Assembly (NCBI GenBank): GCA_022447205.1
Contig: JAKVBQ010000007.1
Location: forward strand, 55,048-119,047
Direction of reading: 5' to 3'
Length of the DNA: 64,000 nucleotides
From: Phycisphaerales bacterium
GTDB lineage: Bacteria > Planctomycetota > Phycisphaerae > Phycisphaerales > SM1A02
Shown: in pieces, positions 25,244-38,217 of the stretch
Numbering within the stretch: position 1 is the stretch's first letter
Layout of the letters: the number at the start of each line of letters is the position of its first letter
Position numbers and translations under genes: made by a program
Notes under the pieces: model-generated
Seen by the model: only the letters and a program-made list of their open reading frames with translations
Database searches by the model: none
What the model was told of the DNA's origin: nothing

Positions 25244-26971
25244 TCAATGCCCGGAATGCGCTGATGAAGGCGCAATCTCGGGATCCTTGCTGCGATCGAT
25301 GACATATCCATCCTCCTCGTCGCTCCAACGCACCACGCTGAAGTCATAGCAGTCACCGACGGTGGGCGTGGTCTTGAAGTTGTCATGCGGTGGCGGCGAG
25401 GTGCACTGCCACTCGAGGCTCCTGCCGCCCCATGGGTTGGCAGGTGCCTTCTTCCCACTGAAGAGGGAAGCGAGGAGGTAGTAGGCGGTCAGGAAGAAAC
25501 CCGCAGCCATGACGTAGGAGCCGATCGTCGAGATGAAGTGGTAGATCTCGAATTCAGGCTGGTAGTCGTAGTAACGGCGAGGCATGCCCTTGCTCCCCAG
25601 CATGAACTGGGTGAAGAAGGTCACGTTGAATCCGATGAAGACGAGGGTGAACGCAATGATTCCGAGCTTCTCGTTGTACATCCGACCGAACATCTTCGGC
25701 CACCAGTGATGAAGCCCGCCGATGAACCCGATGAGGGCGGAACCCATCATCACGTAGTGGAAGTGCGCGACGACGAAGTACGTGTCATGCAGGTGCACAT
25801 CCGTGTTCAGGGTGCCCAGGTAGAGACCGGTCAGCCCACCGATGGTGAAGAGGAAGATGAACCCGAGGGCGTAGAGCATCGGGGTGTTCAACGCGATCGA
25901 GCCCTTGTAGAGGGTCGCCAGCCAGTTGAAGATCTTGATTGCGGATGGGACCGCGACACTGAAGGTGATCGCGGAGAAGATCGTGTTGAGCAGTGCACTC
26001 TGGCCCGAGGTGAACATGTGATGTCCCCAGACCAGGAAGCTGAAGATCGCGATCGCGACCGAGGAATACGCGATGAACCGGTAGCCGAAGATGTGCCGGT
26101 GACTGTGCACCGCGATCAGATCGGAGATGATGCCCATCGCCGGGAGGATCATGATGTAGACGGCCGGGTGGGAGTAGAACCAGAAGAAGTGCTGGAAGAG
26201 CACGGGGTCCCCGCCCATCGCGGGATCGAAGATGCCGATCTGGAAGGCACGCTCGATACCGACCAGCATCAGGGTGATGGCGAGCACCGGGGTGGCGAGG
26301 ATCTGGATCAGGGCCGTCGAGTAGATCGCCCAGAGGAAGAGCGGCATCCGGAACCAGGTCATGCCCGGAGGACGCATCTTGTGGACGGTGACGACGAAGT
26401 TCAGGCCGGTGAAGATGGAACTGAATCCGAGGATGAAGACCCCGAAGAGCACGGGAACGACGCCACCGGTCTCGGTCGTCGTGGAATACGGCGTGTAGAA
26501 CGTCCAGCCGGTGTCGAAGCCACCGAGCAGGAGTGAAAGGACCACGAAGATCGCACCGATGATCCACAGGTGGAAGCTGAAGAGATTCAACCGGGGGAAT
26601 GCCACGTCCTTCGCGCCCAGCATGATCGGCAGGACGAAGTTGCCCAGTGACGCGGGAATGCTCGGGATGATCACGAGGAAGACCATCACCGCACCATGGA
26701 GGGTGAAGAACAGGTTGTAGGTGCTGGGCTCGATGATCGTCGCACCCGGCGCGATGAGTTCGGTCCTGACGATCAGGGCGAAGAGCCCGCCGATCAGGAA
26801 CGAGATGAGCACACCGGCGAGGTACATCACGCCGATGCGCTTGTGATCAAGGGTGAAGATCCAGGAGATCGCGCCCTTGGTCCAGGTCAGGTAGTTGTCG
26901 ACGGGCCCCTGCGCACCTGCCGCCGGCATGTCGGCGATGTCGCTTTTGTTGGCTGTGTCGATCGTAGTCAT
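25244..26971 (-). CDS. ctaD: Cytochrome c oxidase subunit I, A2 type
   Basis: 575 residues, the catalytic heme a/a3-CuB subunit that reduces oxygen and pumps protons. Ligands are visible: His92 (heme a, [11 protein letters not shown]), His268 and Tyr272 in YSHPAVY (CuB and cross-linked Tyr), His317/His318 (WGHHMF, CuB), and His403/His405 in VVAHFHYV (hemes a3 and a). The helix VI motif is YSHPAVY rather than GHPEVY, so the D-channel Glu is absent and the Tyr-Ser pair marks the A2 class, as in Rhodothermus caa3. K-channel Lys is present near residue 346 (SAIKIFNW). ATG 26971 lies 51 bases after the subunit II stop. Confidence 0.97.
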   Translation of the reverse strand: MTTIDTANKSDIADMPAAGAQGPVDNYLTWTKGAISWIFTLDHKRIGVMYLAGVLISFLIGGLFALIVRTELIAPGATIIEPSTYNLFFTLHGAVMVFLVIIPSIPASLGNFVLPIMLGAKDVAFPRLNLFSFHLWIIGAIFVVLSLLLGGFDTGWTFYTPYSTTTETGGVVPVLFGVFILGFSSIFTGLNFVVTVHKMRPPGMTWFRMPLFLWAIYSTALIQILATPVLAITLMLVGIERAFQIGIFDPAMGGDPVLFQHFFWFYSHPAVYIMILPAMGIISDLIAVHSHRHIFGYRFIAYSSVAIAIFSFLVWGHHMFTSGQSALLNTIFSAITFSVAVPSAIKIFNWLATLYKGSIALNTPMLYALGFIFLFTIGGLTGLYLGTLNTDVHLHDTYFVVAHFHYVMMGSALIGFIGGLHHWWPKMFGRMYNEKLGIIAFTLVFIGFNVTFFTQFMLGSKGMPRRYYDYQPEFEIYHFISTIGSYVMAAGFFLTAYYLLASLFSGKKAPANPWGGRSLEWQCTSPPPHDNFKTTPTVGDCYDFSVVRWSDEEDGYVIDRSKDPEIAPSSAHSGH

Positions 26972-27022
26972 GTGTCTTGTCCGATCGGCCTGGTGGCCGG
27001 CACTGGTTCCGTGTCAACTGCG

Positions 27023-28276
27023 TCAGCCGCTGGATGCCACGTTCGTGACACCAGCTGCTGCTGCCGCTTCTGCCGCGGCTTCCTTGTTCTTCTTGATCCG
27101 TTCCTCGGCTTCCTTGATGCGCTCCTCATCCTTGAACGTGCCATCGGCATTGAACTCGTCGAGGTTCTGCATCATGCCGATCAGGGCATCGATGGCACGA
27201 TCATTCAGCTGGCCCTGGAAGGTCGCCATGCCGTTGTTGAACCCGGACACGAGCAGTGCACCGGGGTCGTAGATCGAGCTGCGGATGTAGTCCTCGGGAG
27301 TCCCGTAGAGCTTCCCGTCCCCGATGTAGTCCTCGAGGGTGGTGATGCCCGGATCGGCCTTGCGTCCGCCGGCGATCTTGCCGGTCCCCTCGCTGACGCG
27401 CTGCCAGAGGTCACCCATGCCGTCCCTCGGCCCCCAGCTCGGACCCGACTTGTCGAGACCGTCCAGGGTGTGACAGGAAGCGCATCGGGCGTAGATCTTG
27501 GGCCCGGCCATGAAGTACAGGTCCTCGTCGTCGATGACATCGAGCCAGCGAGCCTGTTCCTTGGTCCAGGTGTTGAACGCCTCGTCCTCGAAGACCCGGA
27601 CGTGCACGTTCATGTTCCAGTGTTCGTCACCGCAGTACTCGGTGCAGAAGAGCCAACGGAAGTCGGTGGGATCATCGGGATCGTTCACCGCATCGGACTG
27701 GAACCAGAGATACGTGTATCGCCCCGGGACCACGTCCTGCTTGACGCGGAAATCCGGGATGAAGAGGCTGTGCAGGACGTCCTCCGAACGCATGATCAGA
27801 CGGACCGGCTTGCCGGCCGGAACGACCAGTTCGGTGACCGACTTGGCGCCGTTCGGATACTCGAACTCCCACTGCCACTGCTTCGCGGTGACCTTGATGT
27901 CGTATGAGTTCTTGGGAGGCGTCTGCAGGTCGAGGTACCCGATGAACCCCAGGAAGAACATGACGATCAGGATGATCGTCGGAATCACCGTCCAGGTGAT
28001 CTCGAGTGCGGTGTTGTGCTCGGGACCATCCATGAACTCGACGTTCTTGCCTCGCTGTCGATAACGAATGCAGAACCAGAGCATCACGACGACGACCAGC
28101 GCGAACGAGATGTAGTTCACGACGTTGATGAATTGGAACACGGCATCGATCGGACCGGCCTGGATCGACGCCCCCTCGGGCATCCAGAAGTTCGCCGGCG
28201 TGACCGTGGAGGTCTCGGTCGCGGATGCGAGCATCGAGGCCGCCGCGGGGATGACGTGAAGCAGCAAGCCGCTCAT
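27023..28276 (-). CDS. ctaC: Cytochrome c oxidase subunit II with fused cytochrome c (caa3 type)
   Basis: 417 residues from ATG 28276, which overlaps the sco stop by ATGA; the longer frame upstream lies inside sco. Two membrane helices (about residues 45-72 and 92-115) precede the cupredoxin domain. CuA ligands are His169, Cys211, Cys215, His219 and Met222 (CTEYCGDEHWNM). A C-terminal class I cytochrome c domain follows with CASCH at 265-269 and likely Met ligand near NNGMATFQG. The tail is a charged Glu/Lys/Ala helix (EERIKEAEERIKKNKEAAAE). The fusion means electrons can pass directly from the ActE cytochrome or complex III. Confidence 0.96.
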   Translation of the reverse strand: MSGLLLHVIPAAASMLASATETSTVTPANFWMPEGASIQAGPIDAVFQFINVVNYISFALVVVVMLWFCIRYRQRGKNVEFMDGPEHNTALEITWTVIPTIILIVMFFLGFIGYLDLQTPPKNSYDIKVTAKQWQWEFEYPNGAKSVTELVVPAGKPVRLIMRSEDVLHSLFIPDFRVKQDVVPGRYTYLWFQSDAVNDPDDPTDFRWLFCTEYCGDEHWNMNVHVRVFEDEAFNTWTKEQARWLDVIDDEDLYFMAGPKIYARCASCHTLDGLDKSGPSWGPRDGMGDLWQRVSEGTGKIAGGRKADPGITTLEDYIGDGKLYGTPEDYIRSSIYDPGALLVSGFNNGMATFQGQLNDRAIDALIGMMQNLDEFNADGTFKDEERIKEAEERIKKNKEAAAEAAAAAGVTNVASSG

Positions 28277-29166
28277 TGTTCGACTCCGTGAATGATCGGT
28301 GAGGTTCCGGGTCCTTCTGCCGCAGGCGGGGACGCCGAGTTCGAACGTGCCTTGCGTCGATCGGCAAGCCACATCCATCCCAGTCCGGTTCCAAGGACGA
28401 GCAGCGTGAGAATGCCGCCAAGCTGCATCAGGCGCACGGCGAACAGGACGTAGCTTCCGCTGTCCGGATCGTACACGTGGCACCAGAGGATGAATCGATC
28501 GATCGTCGAGCCTATCCGTCCGTTCGACGCCTCGAGGAGGGCGAGACGAACGTTCTTCGGATCCTGGGTCGCACCATAGAGGTAGCGGGAGACCACGCCT
28601 TCAGGAGTGATGACGAAGAGTCCCGCCGCGTGGGCGTATTCGCCATCCGGCTGCTTCCGGTACTGGAACCCGACCGCGTCCGCGACGGCACGGGAGCTCT
28701 CGCCGGGCCCGACCAGGAAGTGCCAGCCGGAACCACTGTTCCGTCGCTCGTACATCAGCACGTACGAGGTCCGCTTGGCTGCAGCGAGTTCCGGTGTCTC
28801 GTCGGGGTTGATGCTGATCGAGAGGACGTCGAACTCATCGCCCGTGGTCCACTCGATCTTACGGATGGTGTCGGTCATCTCGTTGAGGACGAGGTTGCAG
28901 AGCTGCGGGCACTTGAAGTAGCCCATCTGGAGAAGGACCGGACGTTCACCGGTGAAGAGGTCACCAAGCTTGATTTCCCGCCCACTCTGGTCCTGGAACG
29001 GGGCATCAAGAGGGAGTTCGGTACCGAGTCGCTCGATGATGTCGACGCCTTCCAGTTCCGCGGGGACGGCAAGGTCCGCCTGGGACCATGCACCCATCGT
29101 CATGACCGCCGCCGCAAGGCATGCAGCGAGGGCGATGGCTGTTCTGGAAAGCGAGTGGTGCATCAA
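28273..29166 (-). CDS. SCO1/SenC-family copper chaperone
   Basis: 297 residues. A signal or anchor (TAIALAACLAAAVMTMGAWS) is followed by a thioredoxin-like domain with the CuA-assembly motif CPQLC (YFKCPQLCNLVLNEM) and the distal His in EYAHAAGLFVI. A second membrane helix (RLMQLGGILTLLVLGTGLGW) near the C-terminus is not present in most Sco proteins. It should deliver copper to the CuA site of the subunit II encoded immediately downstream. Overlaps both neighbours by four bases. Confidence 0.92.
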   Translation of the reverse strand: MMHHSLSRTAIALAACLAAAVMTMGAWSQADLAVPAELEGVDIIERLGTELPLDAPFQDQSGREIKLGDLFTGERPVLLQMGYFKCPQLCNLVLNEMTDTIRKIEWTTGDEFDVLSISINPDETPELAAAKRTSYVLMYERRNSGSGWHFLVGPGESSRAVADAVGFQYRKQPDGEYAHAAGLFVITPEGVVSRYLYGATQDPKNVRLALLEASNGRIGSTIDRFILWCHVYDPDSGSYVLFAVRLMQLGGILTLLVLGTGLGWMWLADRRKARSNSASPPAAEGPGTSPIIHGVEQ

Positions 29167-29588
29167 CGTCGATCACCCTCCGAAGGCCCGTTCGAGGTGT
29201 CGAGGAGGACCAGTTCGGTCGAATCTTCCGACTGGGTCGCATCAGCACGATCGGAGCGGGACTCGGCGACCAGGATCTCCATCGCCTTCTCCACGGGAAT
29301 CCGGATCATCGATTCCGCATCCTCGGGAGTGCCCCCCATCGGAATCACGGAATAGGTCTGGTACTCGTCGAGGAGCAACTCCTGCTGGTCGCGCAGATCG
29401 GTGAATTCCTCGGCGGGAACGTCGATCACCTTCTCCTCGATCTCCATGTCCTCGAAGACGTAGTAGAGAACCGTGCAGGCGACCACCGTGACGATCAGGA
29501 TGATGATGCTCGCGAGCGAAAGGAACCAGGTCCATCCGGATTCGGGATCATCGATCTGTTCGGTTATGGGTTCGTTGTGCGAACTCAT
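29163..29588 (-). CDS. Single-pass membrane protein of the act operon, unknown
   Basis: 141 residues. One helix at about residues 20-44 (WFLSLASIIILIVTVVACTV) is followed by an acidic periplasmic part (DMEIEEKVIDVPAEEFTDLR, then QQELLLDEYQTYSVI). It contains no Cys pair or heme motif. It starts 19 bases after actF and overlaps sco by ATGA, so it is an integral member of the operon. It may be an extra small subunit or assembly factor of the complex III-oxidase assembly; no family recognised from sequence alone. Confidence 0.75.
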   Translation of the reverse strand: MSSHNEPITEQIDDPESGWTWFLSLASIIILIVTVVACTVLYYVFEDMEIEEKVIDVPAEEFTDLRDQQELLLDEYQTYSVIPMGGTPEDAESMIRIPVEKAMEILVAESRSDRADATQSEDSTELVLLDTSNGPSEGDRR

Positions 29589-29607
29589 TGGGCAATTCCT
29601 CGGTGGC

Positions 29608-30918
29608 TCACATGTTCTCGAAGTTCAGGGACTCGTCGATCCAGGGATCACTCTTGCAGATCAGGGGGTGCGACCGGAGCCGCGAGATCGTGATCCAGGT
29701 GATGATGCCGAGCATGCCTGCGAGCAGGAACCAGTTGATCGGGTTCAGAAGACCCGTGCCCACATGAGCATAGGCTTCAGCAGCCGCGTCATAGGTGTCG
29801 AAAGTCGCAAGATCGTGCGGAATGGTCGGCATGACCAGCCAGTAGACGTCGAACCAGCCGAAGAACATCATCCACATGGCCGCGAATGCGAGCGTTCGCC
29901 AGTTCCGCTTCGGGTGCTTCGAGATCAGGAAGAGGAACGGGATGCAGAAGTGCCCGAAGAGCAGCCAGGCGCTGAACCAGCCCCAGTCACCCATCTGCCG
30001 GGCGAGGAACCAACCCGTTTCCTCGGGAATGTTGGCGTACCAGATGAGCATGTACTGACTGAACCCGATGTAGGCCCAGAACACCATGCCGAACGCGAAG
30101 AGCAGCTTGCCCATGTCCTGGTAGTGCTCGTTGGTGATCACCTTCACCATGTGACCGTTTCGCTGCAACATGATGCAGGTCAGGATGAGCGCGGCGAAAC
30201 CGCAGGTGGCGCACCCGCAGAAGAAGTACACGCCGAACATGGTGCTGAACCACGCGGGCGAGAGCGACATGATCCAGTCGAAGGCCGCGAAGGTCGTGGT
30301 CAGGCCGAAGAGGATCGCGGCGGGGGCAGCGACCTTCTGCATCGACCGGGTCGGTCCGTCTCCGTGCTCATGGCCCTGACGCAGCGAGGTCCGAAGGAAG
30401 TAGTTGGCGAGAACCGCCCAGACCACGAAGTAGATCACGGCCCGGATCAGGAAGAACGGCGTGTTCAGGTATGCGGTCTTGCCCTCGACGAGATGCGCCT
30501 CCTCGGGTGCATGTGCCGCCAGCTCCGACATGTCCGACCACGGGAACAGGTAGTACGAACCCCCGAAGAAGAACAGTGCGGCGATGGGCAGGAAGCCGAT
30601 CCAGATCCAGTTGAGATTCGAGGCGATCACTTCCGCGGGCCTTCGGACGGCGACACTCCACCCGGCACGGGTGAGGTGCTGCACGAAGACGAAGAAGAAG
30701 GCTCCCAGCGGGATCTGAAGCACGAAGATCCAGGTCTGCAGCCAGTTGCGCCAGAAGGCACCCCAGGTGGTGTCCCCGATCCCGAGAACCGGGAAGAGGA
30801 AGGCGACCGCAAGACAGATCAGACCCACCACCAGGCAGGCATGGCTTGCAAGACTCCCGGTCGAGCCAAGCTCGACGTTGCGTTCACTCAGATCAGCCGT
30901 GACGTTCACGTGGCTCAT
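29608..30918 (-). CDS. actF: Alternative complex III subunit ActF (NrfD-like)
   Basis: 436 residues, about ten membrane helices, paralogous to ActC. TTTFAAFDWIMSLSPAWFST and MFGVYFFCGCATCGFAALIL are typical of ActF, and GHFCIPFLFLISKHPKRNWR ends the core. In ACIII both NrfD-like subunits line the quinol/proton region of the membrane arm. Start overlaps the actE stop by four bases. Confidence 0.92.
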   Translation of the reverse strand: MSHVNVTADLSERNVELGSTGSLASHACLVVGLICLAVAFLFPVLGIGDTTWGAFWRNWLQTWIFVLQIPLGAFFFVFVQHLTRAGWSVAVRRPAEVIASNLNWIWIGFLPIAALFFFGGSYYLFPWSDMSELAAHAPEEAHLVEGKTAYLNTPFFLIRAVIYFVVWAVLANYFLRTSLRQGHEHGDGPTRSMQKVAAPAAILFGLTTTFAAFDWIMSLSPAWFSTMFGVYFFCGCATCGFAALILTCIMLQRNGHMVKVITNEHYQDMGKLLFAFGMVFWAYIGFSQYMLIWYANIPEETGWFLARQMGDWGWFSAWLLFGHFCIPFLFLISKHPKRNWRTLAFAAMWMMFFGWFDVYWLVMPTIPHDLATFDTYDAAAEAYAHVGTGLLNPINWFLLAGMLGIITWITISRLRSHPLICKSDPWIDESLNFENM

Positions 30919-31610
30919 TGCTTCAGGCTCTCGCGGTGTTCGGGGGGGACATCCTGCAGCGTCGCATCCTGGCTGCGCTGCAGAGCCTTGACGTACGAGG
31001 CGATCGCCCAGCGATCCTCGGTCGGTATCTGGGCCGCATAGCCGGCCATGTTTCTGATTCCATGGGTGATGGTGTTGTAGATCTGACCGATCGGCTGGTC
31101 CCGAACGGTGGGATCATGAACGCTCTTCGCCTGCACCCAGGCGGTGCCGTAGACGGGACCATCCGCATTCCCCATGAGATCGAGCGCACGCTCGTTCACG
31201 ATTCCATCGCCGTACCCGGCGTACCCATGGCATGCCGTGCAGAAGATGTTGAATCGTGTCCGGCCGTGCTCAAGGGTCGACATGTCCATCGGTATCCCGC
31301 TCGGAAGCGTGGTCGCCCATTGCCCGTCGACGACACCCTGTTCCAGGTGCGAGCTCCCCGATCCCCCATTGACGGCGACGACGCCGGCGATCTTGGGACG
31401 CATCGCGCGGTCATCACCGAAGAGCGGGTTCACGGCCTGCGTGTTGAAACGCGGCTGGAAGTCCATGTCCTGGACGATGTGAATCGGCCGGGAGGGGGAC
31501 GGCGCGGAACGCGCCCAGGCGATCACGGCAAACGGCAGCATGGCGAAGAGCCCGAGCAGGCTCGCCGCGAAGAAGACGATTCTTGGAGGCATTGGAGGCA
31601 TTGATTGCAT
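30915..31610 (-). CDS. actE: Alternative complex III monoheme cytochrome ActE
   Basis: 231 residues with an N-terminal signal/anchor (VFFAASLLGLFAMLPFAVIA) and one c-type heme site CTACH (FNIFCTACHGYAGYGDGIV). A likely axial Met lies in HGIRNMAGYA. It carries electrons from the quinol-oxidising module toward the caa3 oxidase. Three possible ATGs at the start (31610, 31601, 31592) are equivalent for the signal. Between actD and actF, with three bases and a four-base overlap respectively. Confidence 0.92.
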   Translation of the reverse strand: MQSMPPMPPRIVFFAASLLGLFAMLPFAVIAWARSAPSPSRPIHIVQDMDFQPRFNTQAVNPLFGDDRAMRPKIAGVVAVNGGSGSSHLEQGVVDGQWATTLPSGIPMDMSTLEHGRTRFNIFCTACHGYAGYGDGIVNERALDLMGNADGPVYGTAWVQAKSVHDPTVRDQPIGQIYNTITHGIRNMAGYAAQIPTEDRWAIASYVKALQRSQDATLQDVPPEHRESLKQ

Positions 31611-31613
31611 GGA

Positions 31614-32225
31614 TCAGTCCTCCACCACTTCGACGGACAGGGGATTCAGTGACTCGAGGAAGGCCTTCGTGCGCCCCTGGAAGAACCGGGGGTCACGAGC
31701 CTCGATGACGATGAAGAAGCGATCGTCGGTCACGCGCCGGAAGCGCTTGCTTCTAAACAACGGGTGATACAGCCTGGGAAGCCCGTTGAATCCGAACATG
31801 AGACTGAAGGTCGAGAGCGCCGAGAAGAGGATGGTCAGTTCGAACATCACAGGGATGAACGCAGGAAGACTCATCAGCGGCTTGCCGGAGATCAGGAAGG
31901 GATACCCGGTGACCCAGACCATCGCCCAGAGCGAGAAGTCGGTTGCATTCGTGAAGGTCTGCAGGCAGAACGCCACCATCGTCCCGGTCATCCCGGCGAA
32001 GAACACCAGGACGGGAAGGATGGTGGTGCGAATGCCCATCGCCTTGTCGAGGCCATGGACGGGGAACGGGGTGCAGCAGTCCCACCACTTGAAGCCGGCA
32101 TCACGAACCTGTTGGGCAGCCTTGATCAGGTCCGCAGGTGTCTCGTACTCGGCGATGAGCCCGTACATGGTCTTGCCTTCGGATTCGGCAGGTGCGGTCA
32201 CATTGCTCTTGCTGGTGGCACTCAT
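31614..32225 (-). CDS. actD: Alternative complex III subunit ActD (DUF3341)
   Basis: 203 residues. [20 protein letters not shown], then [20 protein letters not shown], is the DUF3341/ActD hallmark, followed by two membrane helices ([40 protein letters not shown]) and a C-terminal soluble segment ([20 protein letters not shown]). It is a structural subunit beside ActC and ActF in the membrane. Overlaps actC by ATGA. Confidence 0.93.
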   Translation of the reverse strand: MSATSKSNVTAPAESEGKTMYGLIAEYETPADLIKAAQQVRDAGFKWWDCCTPFPVHGLDKAMGIRTTILPVLVFFAGMTGTMVAFCLQTFTNATDFSLWAMVWVTGYPFLISGKPLMSLPAFIPVMFELTILFSALSTFSLMFGFNGLPRLYHPLFRSKRFRRVTDDRFFIVIEARDPRFFQGRTKAFLESLNPLSVEVVED

Positions 32226-33693
32226 GACTTCGCCTCCTCGCTTTCGCCGTGCTCCTCATCGTGATCCGAGGACCCATGATGATCGTGGTAGTGAGGATCG
32301 GCCTGCGGCATCACCGCCTTGATCTCGGCAATGGCGATCATCGGGATGAACCTGCAGAACAGGAGGAAGAGGACCATGAAGAGCCCGAAGCTCCCGACAA
32401 GGGTCCCGATGTCGACCCAGGTCGGAACGAAGACGTCCCATGAACTGGGAAGGAAGTCGTTGGCGAGACTGGAGACGATGATCACGAATCGTTCGAACCA
32501 CATGCCGACGTTCACCAGCAGGCTGAGCACGAACATGATCGGGATGCTTGTACGGATCGCCTTGAACCAGAAGAGCTGCGGGGTGATCACGTTGCAACTG
32601 ACCATCAGGAGGTAGGCCCACCAATACTGGCCGAAGGCTCGGTTGAGGAAGGCGAACTTCTCGTAGATCGCACCGGAGTACCACGCGATGAAGAACTCCA
32701 TCGCGTAGGCGTAGCCCACCATGCATCCGGTCACCAGGATGATCTTGTTCATGTTGTCCAGGTGACGGATCGTGATCAGGTCCTTCAACCCGAACATCTC
32801 ACGAGCCGGGACCGCCAGGGTCACCACCATCGCGAATCCGGAGAAGATCGCGCCCGCGACGAAGTACGGCGGGAAGATGGTCGTGTGCCAGCCCGGAAGC
32901 TGACTGGTGGCGAAGTCGAAGGACACCACGGAGTGAACGGAAAGGACCAGCGGCGTGGAGAGCGCGGCAAGGAGGAGATAGGCACGCTCGTAGCGATGCC
33001 AGTGCCTGTTGCTTCCTCGCCAGCCGAGTGCGAACGCCCCGTAGGCGATCTGCTGGATCTTGCCCTTGGCTCGATCGCGCAAGGTGGCAAGATCGGGCAC
33101 CATGCCGGTGTACCAGAAGAGCAGTGAGACCGTGAAGTAGGTTCCCACGGCAAAGACGTCCCAGAGCAGCGGACTGCGGAACTGAGGCCACATCTCCATC
33201 TGGTTCGGCAGCGGGAAGAGCCAGTAGACGACCCAGACACGACCGACGTGAATGCCGGGGAAGAGACCCGCGCAGATGACCGCGAAGATCGTCATCGCCT
33301 CCGCAAACCGGTTGATGCCCGTTCGCCACTTCTGGCGGAACAGGAAGAGGATTGCGGAGATCAGCGTGCCGGCGTGACCGATACCCACCCAGAACACGAA
33401 GTTGGTGATGTCGAAGGCCCACATCACCGGGTTGTTCAGGCCCCAGACGCCGACGCCGGTCAGGATCAGATAGAGGACGCAGAAGCCGAGCAGGCCGAGA
33501 CACCCCAGGGAGAACGCGAAGACGATGTACCAGGCCATCGGCGTTCGACGAGCCTCGGCGACCTGACAGACCTGCTGGGTCACCTGGGAGAAGCGGTCCA
33601 TGTTCAGGACCAGCGGCTCGCGATGCCCGGGATCGGAAGCGGTGTTGTCAGTCACCTTGCCGGAGCCGGAACGTGGATCGAGGGGAATCGATG

Positions 33694-33697
<4 letters not shown>
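32222..33697 (-). CDS. actC: Alternative complex III subunit ActC (NrfD/PsrC family)
   Basis: 491 residues, about ten membrane helices, NrfD/PsrC-like quinol-interacting subunit. Signatures are [20 protein letters not shown] and [20 protein letters not shown]. It couples to the iron-sulfur ActB. The C-terminal 30 residues are His/Asp/Glu-rich ([20 protein letters not shown]). Overlaps actB and actD by four bases each. Confidence 0.93.
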
Positions 33698-37155
<3,458 letters not shown>

Positions 37156-37188
37156 CTCGAACTCCTATGGATCCGCCGGGACCGCCAC

Positions 37189-37863
37189 TCAACGGTGACA
37201 GGTCGAGCAGTTCTCCGAAGGGCTGATGTGGTAGAGATCGAGGACCTTCGCGCGCTCACCAGCGATTGCGAGAAGTTGTTCCTCCGTGAGACCGGGGTCA
37301 CGCCCCCAGGCCATGTTCGTGATTTCCGAAACCGGCCGGAGATTCGGCTCGGGATCCCGGTGACAATCAAGGCACCAACCCATGCTCATCGGCTTGGCCT
37401 GGTAGACCTCCTCCATCTGGTCGATGCGCCCGTGGCAGGACACGCAACCCACGCCCCGATTCACGTGGGCGGAGTGATTGAAGTAGGCGTAGTCGGCGAC
37501 GTGATGAACCTTGATCCACTCGACGGGCAGACCTGACTCGTAACTCGCATGGATGTTCTCGAGCCGAGGGCTTTCCGGCTTGATCTGCGTGTGACAGTTC
37601 ATGCAGGTCTGCGTGGGCGGAATGGCCGCATGGCCGGCTCGCTCCACGGTGTTGTGGCAGTAACGACAGTCCATGCCCAGCTCACCCGCATGCAGTGCAT
37701 GACTGAACGGGACCGGCTGTTCAGGTTGATAGCCGACCTCCAGGGTCTTGGGACTGAAGCCGTACGCAACGAAGAACACCACGTACAGCGGCATGATGCC
37801 ACCCACCACGACAAGCAATGGAAGCAGTGCATTCGACCAACGTGGGAACAGGAAGCGACTCAT
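37189..37863 (-). CDS. actA: Alternative complex III pentaheme cytochrome ActA
   Basis: 224 residues with an N-terminal membrane anchor (ALLPLLVVVGGIMPLYVVFF) and five CxxCH heme motifs: CRYCH, CMNCH, CVSCH, CLDCH and CSTCH. This five-heme count is standard for ActA. It accepts electrons from the ActB iron-sulfur chain on the periplasmic side. First gene of the act-cta operon, with GAGAGG upstream of ATG 37863. Confidence 0.95.
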   Translation of the reverse strand: MSRFLFPRWSNALLPLLVVVGGIMPLYVVFFVAYGFSPKTLEVGYQPEQPVPFSHALHAGELGMDCRYCHNTVERAGHAAIPPTQTCMNCHTQIKPESPRLENIHASYESGLPVEWIKVHHVADYAYFNHSAHVNRGVGCVSCHGRIDQMEEVYQAKPMSMGWCLDCHRDPEPNLRPVSEITNMAWGRDPGLTEEQLLAIAGERAKVLDLYHISPSENCSTCHR

Positions 37864-38217
37864 GAAGCCGTACCTCTCGTCAACGACAGTGAAGATGCAC
37901 TGGCGGGATGCATGCGGACATACTTCGTGCTTTTTTTCACAAAGGGGCGTGAGCAGTGCTCTTTGTACTTGAACTGTCTGGTAGGCATAAACTTAGGAGG
38001 CGGGGTTCTTCAAGGTCGGGTCAGGCGCAACCCAGGGTGGATTCTCTCCAGAGAAGGTGGGATCACACGACATCGTCGCACCTGCCGGATCGGCTGCAGA
38101 GAAGCAGAACGGGAATAATAACGTGGGGAGAAGAGATCATGCAACAACAGGCGAACAAGATGTTTCTGCCGGTCGGTCACGGCCGGAAAAGGTTCTGCCA
38201 ACACCCGGTTGAAGCAG
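37864..38217. other. Intergenic region upstream of the act operon
   Basis: About 350 bases between two minus-strand genes, expected to hold the end of the APC-transporter transcript and the promoter of the act-cta operon. No convincing terminator hairpin with T-run is visible on the minus strand. A plus-strand frame of 47 codons from ATG 38139 has GGAG at good spacing but overlaps the 3' end of the transporter gene antisense; I do not call it a gene. Confidence 0.5.
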
